A stretch of 64,000 bases of DNA from the NCBI RefSeq assembly GCF_021404545.1, contig NZ_JAAWWD010000001.1, forward strand, positions 1 to 64,000. The letters run 5' to 3'. Shown here piece after piece: positions 5,390 to 13,532 of this stretch. This DNA is from Aestuariivita sp. (GTDB lineage Bacteria > Pseudomonadota > Alphaproteobacteria > Rhodobacterales > Rhodobacteraceae). Position numbers and translations under genes: made by a program. Below the pieces are notes generated by a model. It was not told the origin of the DNA. It saw nothing but the letters and a program-made list of their open reading frames with translations, and made no database searches. The number at the start of each line of letters is the position of its first letter. Within the stretch, counting starts at the first letter, position 1.

Positions 5390-7006
5390 ATGTCGATGAC
5401 CACAACTTTTTCCGAAGCCCTCGCACCGCTGTCCAAACGGATGCCACGCGCCGTGCGTGACATAGAAATCCTGCGTGTCTCGGCGCAGCTCAATGGCGAA
5501 GACTACGCGACCTCTGCGGAGGCTGCGCGGAAAGAGGCACTGAAATGGGCAAAGAAGCGAGCAGGACGAGCGCTGCCCCAGGCCGCTTGGGAATTGCAGG
5601 ATTTCGAGCTGCCGGTGGGAGGGAGAAGTAGCACAGCAGTGCGGATCGAGAATGATGCGCTTGATCTCTGGGCGCTACGGACGGAGGACCCCGATAAAAA
5701 TGTGGCCGGGCGCGTCTGGTCCACGGAGATTGTCATTGGTGGCGAAGTCGGCAGTCGTCCACACGTCAGCCTTCGCTTGATTGTCAGTACAACTGAGTCG
5801 GATTTTGCCATCGAACCCCACGTGCCGGGGCCAGTGTTGCAGATGATTAAAGCACCTGGGCTAATCCGGGGCGCTCGGCGACTCGACTCGGAGCCAGTGG
5901 CGATCCAGAAGGAAAACGACGCCGAAGACCTTTGCGATCATCTTGAAGACCGTGATCGACAACTACCGATCTTTGTCGTGGCCATGCCCGAGGATGGCGG
6001 AGCCCCCCGTATCGATGTTGCAGCGTTGGCCAAAGCTGTTGCTGGTCTTGCCCGCATCGTGCTCGTGCCTGCCGAATTGACTTGGGTTTTGACCAAGCGC
6101 TTCGGCAAATACCGCTCCGTGTTCAACGGTGGGATCAGGGCCTATCTACGGGGTTTTTCCGCGACTGACGACCCCTTCCGCCATCGCCTGTTCCTTGAAG
6201 CTGACTTGCGCAAAGACGGCGCTGAGGTCGCCTGTGTTCGAAGTTTGCGTGCATTGGCCGCCGAGGTCAGTATCTCGGAAACGCGGCTAGGTAAGGATGT
6301 TCTTGATTTTGTATCGGTACGAACCGCAAGCAAGAAGCTTCGGAAAACCGATGTTATCAACCAAGAGGTACCCGACGCTGAGCGTTTCAAGTTTGCGGAA
6401 GAGTGGGCTGAAAGCCTCGAAAAGCAGGTCGAAGAGAAGGAAAAGGAGATAGACGGCTATGTAGCAGAGATCGTGACAACGGAAGAGCGTGCGCAGGCCG
6501 CTGAGCAAGAAAACCGCTCATTGTTGTTCCGTATCAGGCAATTACAGGCTGCACTGGCCGAAGGTGGCGAAACCCCAACGGAGGAGCCGCCATTGCCGCA
6601 AGATTGGTCAGAGTTCACCGATTGGCTCGACCAGACCTATCCCGACAAAGTCTTGTTGAGCCCGGCCGCACGTAGGATGGCTCGCTCCCCCGAGTTTGAA
6701 GACGTGACGCAGGTAGCTCGCGCAATCGCATGGCTGGCAACTGTTCAACATGACCGGCGGGTAAATGGCGGGGGAAGCCTCAGGGATGTTCAAGTCGAGA
6801 ACGGCATTCTGAATTCACCATGTGGTGGAGATACATATGCGGCCGACTGGAAAGGTAGGCGCTACGAAGTTGATTGGCATGTGAAAAACGGCGGCAACGT
6901 GCGAGATCCCAAAAGGTGTCTGAGGATTTACTACTTCTGGGAGTCTGAGACCCAACAAACCATCATAGACCACCTTCCCTCACATCGCAGGACAAGTGCG
7001 ACGTAG
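5390..7006 (+). CDS. Unrecognised protein of about 540 residues with coiled coil, island-borne
   Basis: I cannot assign a function. The N-terminal 300 residues are mixed alpha/beta, with hydrophobic strands such as ARIVLVPAELTWVL and the segment AYLRGFSATDDPFRHRLFLE. A long coiled coil follows at about residues 345-400 (AEEWAESLEKQVEEKEKEID). The C-terminal module of about 90 residues ends CLRIYYFWES and HLPSHRRTSAT. It recalls the small basic beta-sheet ending seen in some RelE-like domains, but that is a weak impression. ATG 5390 is the preferred start, with ATG 5396 an alternative. The gene converges on the truncated hsdR, 17 bp away, which places it in a former defence locus. Confidence 0.6.
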   Translation: MSMTTTFSEALAPLSKRMPRAVRDIEILRVSAQLNGEDYATSAEAARKEALKWAKKRAGRALPQAAWELQDFELPVGGRSSTAVRIENDALDLWALRTEDPDKNVAGRVWSTEIVIGGEVGSRPHVSLRLIVSTTESDFAIEPHVPGPVLQMIKAPGLIRGARRLDSEPVAIQKENDAEDLCDHLEDRDRQLPIFVVAMPEDGGAPRIDVAALAKAVAGLARIVLVPAELTWVLTKRFGKYRSVFNGGIRAYLRGFSATDDPFRHRLFLEADLRKDGAEVACVRSLRALAAEVSISETRLGKDVLDFVSVRTASKKLRKTDVINQEVPDAERFKFAEEWAESLEKQVEEKEKEIDGYVAEIVTTEERAQAAEQENRSLLFRIRQLQAALAEGGETPTEEPPLPQDWSEFTDWLDQTYPDKVLLSPAARRMARSPEFEDVTQVARAIAWLATVQHDRRVNGGGSLRDVQVENGILNSPCGGDTYAADWKGRRYEVDWHVKNGGNVRDPKRCLRIYYFWESETQQTIIDHLPSHRRTSAT

Positions 7007-7023
7007 GAGTTGACTTCGACCGG

Positions 7024-8742
7024 TCACGCCGCAGCGGTTTGATTGGTCTCTCTGACCAGTCGGATAATTTCGGCGGATTGCGCTTTGCTGAAGACACCCA
7101 TGATCCCCATGTCATCAAGATCGGTAAACGGGCTCTCATAAAAAGTTTTGGGATCCACAACACCGTTCTCGCACAGGCTGTTGATAATCAGCTCGATAAA
7201 TTCGGTCTGGTTTGCTGAAAGCTGGTTGGCTGCGGCGAAATCACTGAACACGGCTTTTGCAGCGGCTCGATCTAGCCCTGTCAAAGAGCGCAGGAACATT
7301 CCCAGACCGCCCTCGTTCTGAAGACGTTCGAGTCCCTCTTTGTCGGCAATGCCTTCCGAAATCAGCATCCGTCCAAGCTCCTCCAAGTCGGCCGGGGTAA
7401 GTTGCTCGCCGCGCCTGATTTTCTGAAGAGCGATATTGTCCGAGTGCGCCTCTATGAACTTTCGTGTTTTCGTCTTGAAACGCACTTTGTCCACGCCACT
7501 CCCGACCTCGGGCAAGTCGATGGTCGTCGATGCACCAATGCTGTCCTCAAAATCCGTGATGACGTTCTTTCGTTCCTTGGGCTGGATCAATTCCGCCAGG
7601 TTGCGTAGTCGTCGCCTAACGTCCTCTAGGATTTCAACTGTGATATCCTGCCAATACTCATCCGTTTGGATCGCCAACAAAAGCTCGAGTTCTTTTGCGA
7701 CAGTCGGAACGTTTGAGAGACGTTCCAACGCGAAAGCAAATGATATGATCCGCCTTTGTAGATTGGCAAAGGCGGCGTCGCCACGAAGCAATAGCAATTG
7801 AGCGTTGAGGATCAGAAGATCGAATTGCTTCGCGGCAAGTCCTCCATCCTCGAAGGCTGTTGGAAGACCTGCAACCTCCTCGACCAATGCCAGACGTGCA
7901 TCAAGGTCCAACGTGTCCCATGCTTCCGCATTTTGAAATCGTTCCACTGATCGGCGCGCTTGTCGGACGATGAAATTTTCAAGGTTCATCCCTAGAACTT
8001 CTTGATGTAGACGGCTCTTTACATCAACAAGCAAGGAGCTTTTGCTCCCGTCTTCGACCAAGGAGTTGATCAGGTCGACGCGCGACACAAACAAGCGTTC
8101 GCCAATTGGTCGCGCGGCAGGACCATCTGTTACTTGGGGGTTTTCGTTGAAGAACTCCAAGTTCTGGCAAAAGTCGAAGACGATGAATTCTTCCTTGTCC
8201 TGCCCGGGTCCAAACAGGTCCTGGCAAGTTCGGGTGCCTCGACCAACCATCTGCCAGAACTTTGTTCTTGATCGGACGATCTTGAAAAAGACTAGGTTTA
8301 CGACTTCCGGTACATCAATGCCTGTGTCCAGCATGTCTACTGACACCGCGATATGTGGTGCCTTCTCGGCTTCGGAAAAATCGTCGATCAACGATTGGGC
8401 GTAGGTAACGCTGTAGTCAATGAGACGCGCGAACTGCCCCTTATGGTGCGGGTAGTTGGCATCGAAGCGCTCGACAATGAACTTCGCGTGGTCGCTATTC
8501 TTCGCGAAGATAATGGTTTTCCCAAGCCTGTCACCTCCAGCGACTTTGATCCCGTGGGTCATCAGGTGTTCAAGCACCTTGTCCACAGTATCCTTGTTGA
8601 ATAGCCATCGGTTTAGATCAGCCGATTCGACCCGATCAGGAATGATGCCTTCGTCATCCCATTCTATTGCATCCCACTCGGCTTTCTCCAAGTACTTGTT
8701 TCTCGACAAAGCAATGATGCGGAAGCGGTTGGCGCGATGATC
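7024..8742 (-). pseudogene. hsdR: Type I restriction endonuclease subunit HsdR, N-terminally truncated
   Basis: This encodes the second RecA-like helicase domain and the EcoEI-type C-terminal domain of HsdR, the DNA-translocating subunit of type I restriction enzymes. Visible motifs are DRLGKTIIFAKN, VSVDMLDTGIDVPEVVNL and KFWQMVGRGTRTCQDLFGPG (helicase motifs IV-VI). The nuclease domain and the first helicase domain with the Walker A and DEAH motifs, several hundred residues, are missing. Similarity begins around ANRFRIIALS at 8742, and a stop lies just upstream in the same frame. No hsdM or hsdS lies in the window, so the restriction system is dead. Confidence 0.85.
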
Positions 8743-9066
8743 AACTCAACAGGGAAACTCTTGATCCCAGATCGTTTGGCCAGTCGACCAAGAACTGAGT
8801 TTGTGAGGTGGCATCGAGACCACGTGTTCAAGCATTGAACGAAGGGAACAATCGATCGACATGGTTCGGCTCGACTTCGACAAGCTGTCGCAGCAGGCAG
8901 TGAGATACCATCTGAGTAACCAGTTGCGGCAACGTGCTGAAGAATGCGAGGCAGTAGTCTCCTCGATAGGGGCGAACTTCAGAAATCAGATGCGACGATT
9001 TGCAATGGGTGATAAGGCTTTGCAGCGGTCGTTTGATACATGAAATGTGAAGGTTGGGATTGAGTC
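8743..9066. other. Junction region between broken hsdR and the next operon
   Basis: No gene here can be supported. A 60-codon frame at 8861-9043 on the plus strand (LDFDKLSQQAVRYHLSNQLR) could encode a small helical protein, but it resembles nothing I know. The breakpoint that removed the 5' half of hsdR lies near 8743. This stretch should also hold the promoter of the 9067-10616 operon. Confidence 0.3.
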
Positions 9067-9756
9067 TTGGGAACTTGGAAAGAGAAACTCAACGAGTTGG
9101 TGGCCGAGCGGTGGGCAGCGGTGGGCAAACCTGTCTTTCTGTCGCAAGCTCGCCCTCTACTCAAGAAGTCCGGGCTCGATCTCCCAAGTGAGGCTCATTC
9201 CATCGGTGTAAAGGACTATTTGGAAATCCATGCTAGCGACTTCTTTCAGATCGTTCGACCAACCGATGATCCAAAAGACGTTGCTTGGGCCCTAGCACCG
9301 AAACACTTGTCTCGGGATGAAGTCTTTAAGAAATATGAAGAAGAGAAGCGTAGCCCCACCAATTCCGCTGAAGCACCGCGCTTCCACAAGGCCATTTGGA
9401 GTGCATTTCATATACCTAAGCAGGACCAGACCGAACGATACCTCAACCTGACCGGGAAGCCATCCTTCTTGAATGTTGAGTCTGGAAATGAAGCGCCAGA
9501 GGGCTGGTCTCACATACCCGCGCAATACTTGCACAGTGGCAATGACCAGGTCGACCGGGATGTAACGGAAAAAAATCTCCGTCGTTGGTTCGAAGACAAC
9601 CAGGCTGACATCGATAAGACAGTCGTGATTCAGCGGAAAGAAGCCCAAAGAGGAAGTCAGAATGACTTCTTCTTGGCGATGTCTCGACTTTCTGAGCGGG
9701 ACTTGAGCCGCATTTCCGTACCATTGGATTTGGTAGTCAAACTGCTTGGAAAATGA
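9067..9756 (+). CDS. Unknown protein, possible LOTUS/OST-HTH-like N-terminal domain
   Basis: First gene of a two-gene operon. It starts at TTG 9067, since a stop lies just upstream in frame and no better start is visible. Residues 5-80 (WKEKLNELVAERWAAVGKPV, LSQARPLLKKSGLD, VKDYLEIHASDFFQIV) have the helix and beta-hairpin pattern of LOTUS/OST-HTH winged helices, which bind RNA or tether nucleases. This is an inference from pattern only. The C-terminal half (RDVTEKNLRRWFEDNQADID onwards) is helical and unrecognised. The stop overlaps the next start by 4 nt (ATGA), so the two proteins are probably made together. The base composition is more AT-rich than the core genome. Confidence 0.6.
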   Translation: MGTWKEKLNELVAERWAAVGKPVFLSQARPLLKKSGLDLPSEAHSIGVKDYLEIHASDFFQIVRPTDDPKDVAWALAPKHLSRDEVFKKYEEEKRSPTNSAEAPRFHKAIWSAFHIPKQDQTERYLNLTGKPSFLNVESGNEAPEGWSHIPAQYLHSGNDQVDRDVTEKNLRRWFEDNQADIDKTVVIQRKEAQRGSQNDFFLAMSRLSERDLSRISVPLDLVVKLLGK

Positions 9757-10616
9757 TCTTTGTTCTAGTTGGATTCGAAGCATCTCTACATCAGTCGTTG
9801 ATTCGTAGATTGCGCAGGGCCAAACCAAATTTGGTTTTTGATGGCATTGGCAGTCGGCTGAATGAAAACGGTGGCGCTTCGCTTAGCGAGTTCGACGATT
9901 GGCTCCACAAATACCTAGCAGGGAGCGCGTCGCGCAAAGCGATGCCTGTCTGTTTCATTTTGGAAAGCAGTTCAGGCTTTTGCAAAGAGGTGAAGGCTAA
10001 TTACACTCTGGCATTTCAGGTGTGTTGTGTCGATGTAGGAGTGAGCATATCCAACCCCAATGCGCGCGAGAAGGCAGTCTTCCAAGTAGTTTTGAATGAT
10101 GTTGAGGAGGCTTACAGAATTCAGAAAAAAGTTCTGTCTCCCGAACTTCATCAAGCCAACAACACGCCAGCACCACTGCCGTTTCAGAACTTTAGCTGCA
10201 AGAAGACAAACCGCCAGGTCAATGTGGTCAAGGAAGCTGTTTGGAGAAACGATCAGGGCGAAATTAGCAGGGCGATCAAAGGTCTAAGAAGGGTTTGCCC
10301 CAAGAATGTTGAATCCGGTGGCGCGTTTTTTCGTAGCGGGAAGGGCCTAAGGTTTAAGACGCCCGGAAAGTATGAGCATGGAGAACGGCGTCCGGAATTC
10401 GGGCCTGATCTGGGGCATAGTGCAACTTGTTGGTTTAGAGCACATTATAGGTTTGGCGCGAAGATCCGATCTGCTTTTCATTATGACTGTGAACCCGAAA
10501 AGGTAACAGGGCGGGGGAATATGAAAAGCTTGTCTTTTGTTGGCTGCCATGAGCAAGAGATGACTTGCAGCAAACCGACGCACGCAAACATCTATCCCAA
10601 TGAATTTGTTAGATAA
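9753..10616 (+). CDS. Unknown protein, partner of the 9067 gene
   Basis: A 287-residue protein that I do not recognise. It starts with a hydrophobic strand and helix (MIFVLVGFEASLHQSLIRRL). Residues 20-110 look like an alpha/beta domain, with ACIDIC positions in LSEFDDWLHKYL. The C-terminal 70 residues are rich in His, Cys and Tyr (AHYRFGAKIRSAFHYDCEPE, SFVGCHEQEM, THANIYPNEFVR), a pattern that could form a metal site or a nuclease-like active site. The 4-nt overlap with the upstream gene and the terminator right after the stop mark a self-contained two-gene unit. Confidence 0.6.
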   Translation: MIFVLVGFEASLHQSLIRRLRRAKPNLVFDGIGSRLNENGGASLSEFDDWLHKYLAGSASRKAMPVCFILESSSGFCKEVKANYTLAFQVCCVDVGVSISNPNAREKAVFQVVLNDVEEAYRIQKKVLSPELHQANNTPAPLPFQNFSCKKTNRQVNVVKEAVWRNDQGEISRAIKGLRRVCPKNVESGGAFFRSGKGLRFKTPGKYEHGERRPEFGPDLGHSATCWFRAHYRFGAKIRSAFHYDCEPEKVTGRGNMKSLSFVGCHEQEMTCSKPTHANIYPNEFVR

Positions 10617-10644
10617 AAATATGGGGGCAAAAGCCCCCATATTT
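10617..10644 (+). terminator. Hairpin terminator after the unknown two-gene operon
   Basis: AAATATGGGGGC and GCCCCCATATTT are perfect inverted 12-mers with a 4-nt AAAA loop, starting one base after the stop codon. The T tract is short, but the long stem makes a terminator likely. Confidence 0.8.
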
Positions 10645-11159
10645 CGCGAAATAAATTTTGCCAAGCTCCGACTGTGCAAACATTGCCTGCATCGTACCTT
10701 ATCCCTCAAAGAATACCCGAAGGCGCAACGTCTTGCGGCTTCAAGGAACTTCTGAAAGGGAAGCGAACAACATCTGGAGCATCTGTTGTCGCATTCGCAT
10801 GGGTCAGTCACCGTTGCCGGCAAGTAGACCGAACGTAGTCCTCCTAGGCATAGCCGTCACATACACTTTGTGACGAACAAACGAATCAGGAGAATTTCTT
10901 CTCCTACTCCTATGTAGTACAGCAGTGTTACTAGTTCAATAATGTGGCGAGATCATAGTTTTTGTATGCAAGCAAGTCCAAATGCACCCAGCCCTCTGGC
11001 GCTCCATGCCCTACTGTCAGGATACTTCCGTCGTCAGCATCGCTTCGGAGCTATGTGTTTGTGCCTTATACAAAATACGGTCTGCCGCTTCAGAATCAAC
11101 CAAATGCATCCTTACTTTTCAATGCCGCAACCCCCGCTCCGCATGCGCCTCTTGGCTAT
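10645..11159. other. AT-rich stretch without a supportable gene
   Basis: Several short open frames occur on the plus strand from 10942 on, but none has a plausible ribosome-binding site or recognisable product. The stretch separates the terminator at 10617-10644 from the mobilisation genes and probably contains recombination scars. I see no repeat or RNA fold that stands out. Confidence 0.4.
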
Positions 11160-11459
11160 CTAGCTGTCCCCCAATCTCTCGGCGGCGGCTTTCGCTAAGG
11201 TCAAGCTCTGCTGCAAGTTCTCGTTCAGCGTCTTGTAACTCGCCTCGTCGTTCAGCAATCCGCTCAAGGCCTTCATGGATGCGGCTTGTGAACGAATGAG
11301 CAAGGTCACGCAGTCTTTCAAACCAGCTAGTTCCTTCTCGATCCTGCCGGTCGAGCGTGTCTCCAAGGCGGTCAAACCCTTCGCGGAGGCCTCTGAGGCC
11401 GTCACCAACCGCTCGACGCAGGCGAGTAAGTCGCGTTCCAAGGCTGTCAGTTGGGTCAT
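11160..11459 (-). CDS. MbeD/MobD-like coiled-coil mobilisation protein
   Basis: A 99-residue helical protein beginning MTQLTALERDLLACVERLV. This recalls the N-terminus of MbeD/MobD-type mobilisation proteins, small coiled-coil factors of ColE1-like relaxosomes. Heptad-like Leu and Ala spacing continues to the end. It is transcribed away from the relaxase gene at 11604. The ATG follows directly on the stop of an upstream minus-strand frame (TAGATG). Without a profile search the family call is tentative. Confidence 0.5.
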   Translation of the reverse strand: MTQLTALERDLLACVERLVTASEASAKGLTALETRSTGRIEKELAGLKDCVTLLIRSQAASMKALSGLLNDEASYKTLNENLQQSLTLAKAAAERLGDS

Positions 11460-11603
11460 CTAATCCACCTCGATCCGAATGCATGTGACGTGTCGTCCGT
11501 CCATCGTGCAGGTCCTGAGCCGCGTCTTCGATGGGTTCAGGATCAACCATGTCCCCTCGGGCCGCTCGATCCGTGTCGCCGCGCTCCTCAATGAGGCGCG
11601 GCG

Positions 11604-12758
11604 GTGCTGATCAAGTTCTTCCCCAACGGCAAAGGCGTGGGCGCGGGGCCGGTTGGCTACCTCGTGGCCGAGCGCGTGCTGGCCTACGACGGCAATCGCG
11701 ATCTGATCCGCGATGCAGGCGGTCAGCCCATGACCGTCACGCGCACTCCGCTGCCCGAGGTCCTGCGCGGAAACTCCGAGCGCACCGAGGCCCTGATCGA
11801 CGCCAGCCGCCACCAATGGACCTACCGCGCTGGCGTCATCAGCTTTGCCGACAGCGACAACCCGACCGACGACCAGCAGGCCGAGGTCATGGATGGGTTC
11901 GAGCGGCTGGCCTTCGCGGGGCTGGACCCTGAGCAATATGAGGTGCTCTGGGTCCGCCATCGCCACGAAGGCCGGGTCGAGCTGCACTTCTGCACGCCGC
12001 GCCTGGAATTGACGACGGGCAAGAGCCTCAACATCGCACCGCCGGGCTACCAGGACGCCTATGACAGTCTGCGGGACGTGATGAACCAGCGTCACGGTTG
12101 GGCCGATCCGATGGACGTGGAGCGCGCGCGGGAGGTCCGCGACACCGTCGAAGCACCAACCCGCGCTCAAGGCCGCGATGAGCTGCACGCATGGCTGCAA
12201 GACCAGATCAGCGTCGGCCTGATCACGGACCGCGCCAGCATGCTCGACGCGCTCGTCTATGCGGGCTTCGACATTCCCCGCGCAGGCAAAACCTACCTCA
12301 CCGCCCAAGACCCCGACACCGGCGAACGCTGGCGTTTGAAAGGAGAGATTTTCCATGAAGACTGGCAAGCCGACCCGGCTGAGCGAGAAACTGAACGCGG
12401 AACTCGACACGATCCGAGCCGAACACGTCGCCTCGATCTCATCCCAGCTCAAGAGCTTCAGGATCGATTTGAAGAACATTGTGGGCGCCGCGCAGCATAC
12501 CATCGCGAGCGATACGCACCGCTTTCAGACCGAGACCGCGAGCTTGTTCGAGACACGGCTGAGATCGATCCGCTTCTGGCTGACGATCTCGCCCTGGCTG
12601 ATCGCGGCGCTGGTGCTGACGGGGATCGCCTCGATGATGGCCGCGAGCTTTTTCTGGACGGTGCACCTGACGCGCTCAGAGCTGACGGAGATGGGCCTGA
12701 TAGCAGGCCAACACCTTCTCAGCTTCTTCATCCTCCGCCGCGACGCGCTCGCGCGTAA
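11604..12758 (+). CDS. Plasmid-type relaxase, 3' end altered by recombination
   Basis: A relaxase nicks the transfer origin and covalently holds the DNA end. The N-terminal part reads MLIKFFPNGKGVGAGPVGYL; residues 110-145 hold the metal-binding region VLWVRHRHEGRVELHF with the HxH triad typical of mobilisation nucleases. DELHAWLQDQ and YLTAQDPDTGERWRLKG follow. The start is GTG 11604. From 12355 the frame overlaps the mobB gene in the +1 frame, and both carry family-like sequence for about 200 nt. After about 12650 the DNA belongs to the neighbouring minus-strand gene, so the original C-terminus is lost. Confidence 0.75.
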   Translation: MLIKFFPNGKGVGAGPVGYLVAERVLAYDGNRDLIRDAGGQPMTVTRTPLPEVLRGNSERTEALIDASRHQWTYRAGVISFADSDNPTDDQQAEVMDGFERLAFAGLDPEQYEVLWVRHRHEGRVELHFCTPRLELTTGKSLNIAPPGYQDAYDSLRDVMNQRHGWADPMDVERAREVRDTVEAPTRAQGRDELHAWLQDQISVGLITDRASMLDALVYAGFDIPRAGKTYLTAQDPDTGERWRLKGEIFHEDWQADPAERETERGTRHDPSRTRRLDLIPAQELQDRFEEHCGRRAAYHRERYAPLSDRDRELVRDTAEIDPLLADDLALADRGAGADGDRLDDGRELFLDGAPDALRADGDGPDSRPTPSQLLHPPPRRARA

Positions 12759-12993
12759 GAGGTTTATGGATGGTTTTAGGATGGTTTGGGGGCCGTGGTG
12801 GCCCCGGTACCCCGGCCACTGTGGCCCCCGATCCGGGTCCAGTCTGGACGGGGTCCACTGTGGCCCCCGTCTCGATATCGGGTTCAGCGGTCAGTTCCAG
12901 CGCCTCTATCCGAGCGAGATCGATCCGGTAAACGACCGTGAATCCGTTCTTGCACCCCCGTGCCCCGGTCTCGACCAGTATGCCCTCCTTTAG
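12355..12993 (+). CDS. MobB-like membrane protein embedded in the relaxase gene, fused to foreign tail
   Basis: An excellent Shine-Dalgarno (AAAGGAGA) precedes ATG 12355. The first 105 residues look like MobB proteins that accompany mobilisation relaxases. A helical region (LNAELDTIRAEHVASISSQL) is followed by a hydrophobic pair, FWLTISPWLIAALVLTGIAS and MMAASFFW. The gene is read in +1 relative to the relaxase, as in RSF1010-type mobA/mobB overlap. Beyond about residue 108 the sequence runs antisense through the helix-turn-helix gene at 12676-13179, so the true tail is gone and the protein is chimeric. Confidence 0.55.
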   Translation: MKTGKPTRLSEKLNAELDTIRAEHVASISSQLKSFRIDLKNIVGAAQHTIASDTHRFQTETASLFETRLRSIRFWLTISPWLIAALVLTGIASMMAASFFWTVHLTRSELTEMGLIAGQHLLSFFILRRDALARKRFMDGFRMVWGPWWPRYPGHCGPRSGSSLDGVHCGPRLDIGFSGQFQRLYPSEIDPVNDRESVLAPPCPGLDQYALL

Positions 12994-13179
12994 AAAGTCC
13001 CGGATCGTGCGCTTGACCGTTGTCTCTCCCAGCTCGGTGTGCCGCTGAATGGTGCCTTTGGAACACCAGATGCCCGAGCCATCATCCGAGGCCTTGTCCG
13101 CCAAGAACATGATGACCTGCTTGCGCGTCGCACTTCCAAACTTCCGCTCGGCGCAGGCGTTTGCGACACGCCAGCTCAT
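12676..13179 (-). CDS. Helix-turn-helix protein, RepA/Lrp-like DNA binding
   Basis: A 167-residue protein with a winged helix near the N-terminus: ATRKQVIMFLADKASDDGSG, then GTIQRHTELGETTVKRTIRD and LKEGILVETG. This layout (conserved WCSKGTIQ and TVKRTI) is that of helix-turn-helix proteins found on alphaproteobacterial plasmids and islands, often linked to replication or regulation. The C-terminal part is Pro-rich and low in complexity. ATG 13179 is preferred over an upstream start. The 3' end abuts the broken mob genes, so the last residues (VLACYQAHLRQL) may be truncated. Confidence 0.6.
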   Translation of the reverse strand: MSWRVANACAERKFGSATRKQVIMFLADKASDDGSGIWCSKGTIQRHTELGETTVKRTIRDFLKEGILVETGARGCKNGFTVVYRIDLARIEALELTAEPDIETGATVDPVQTGPGSGATVAGVPGPPRPPNHPKTIHKPLTRERVAAEDEEAEKVLACYQAHLRQL

Positions 13180-13337
13180 CGGACGGCACCAAAAGCCGCA
13201 AGGACGTGCGAATTTTGTACAGGTTTTGTACGAGATTTCGCCCGTTTTCGGAGAATTCGGCGGAAAACGAAACGGGCGTTTCTGCACGCTTCTACACAAC
13301 AGGCTGAAAATAAGTCATATTTTTCAGGCGTTTTTGG

Positions 13338-13411
13338 CGACCCCGGCAGGATTCGAACCTGCAACCTGCCCCTTAGGAGGGGGCTGCTCTATCCAGTTGA
13401 GCCACGGGGCC
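13338..13411 (-). tRNA. tRNA-Arg(CCT)
   Basis: On the minus strand a full cloverleaf can be drawn. The acceptor GGCCCCG pairs with CGGGGTC, with one G-T pair. The D arm is GCTCAACTGGATAGAGC, the anticodon loop contains CCT, and the T arm is GCAGG-TTCGAAT-CCTGC. The 3' CCA is encoded (13335-13337). The 3' end faces the accessory island on the left, the usual side for integrase-mediated insertion. Confidence 0.95.
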
Positions 13412-13532
13412 GTGCCGGGTCTTCATACCTTGGGTGATCCCAGTTGTCATCGCCTGACCTGCGTGCTTGCCCCGCCCACTGCGTTTGCGTTAACACTTGA
13501 CACAAGCGAACCAGAGCACAAGGCGCCGCCCC

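Noticed and set aside
8861-9043. 60-codon frame ahead of the unknown operon
   Set aside because: No ribosome site of note, no family resemblance, and it lies at a recombination junction; kept only as a remark.
11460-12503. Long minus-strand open frame opposite the relaxase
   Set aside because: It runs antisense to a well-supported relaxase with conserved motifs, and its own product has no recognisable features. High GC in third positions explains the openness.
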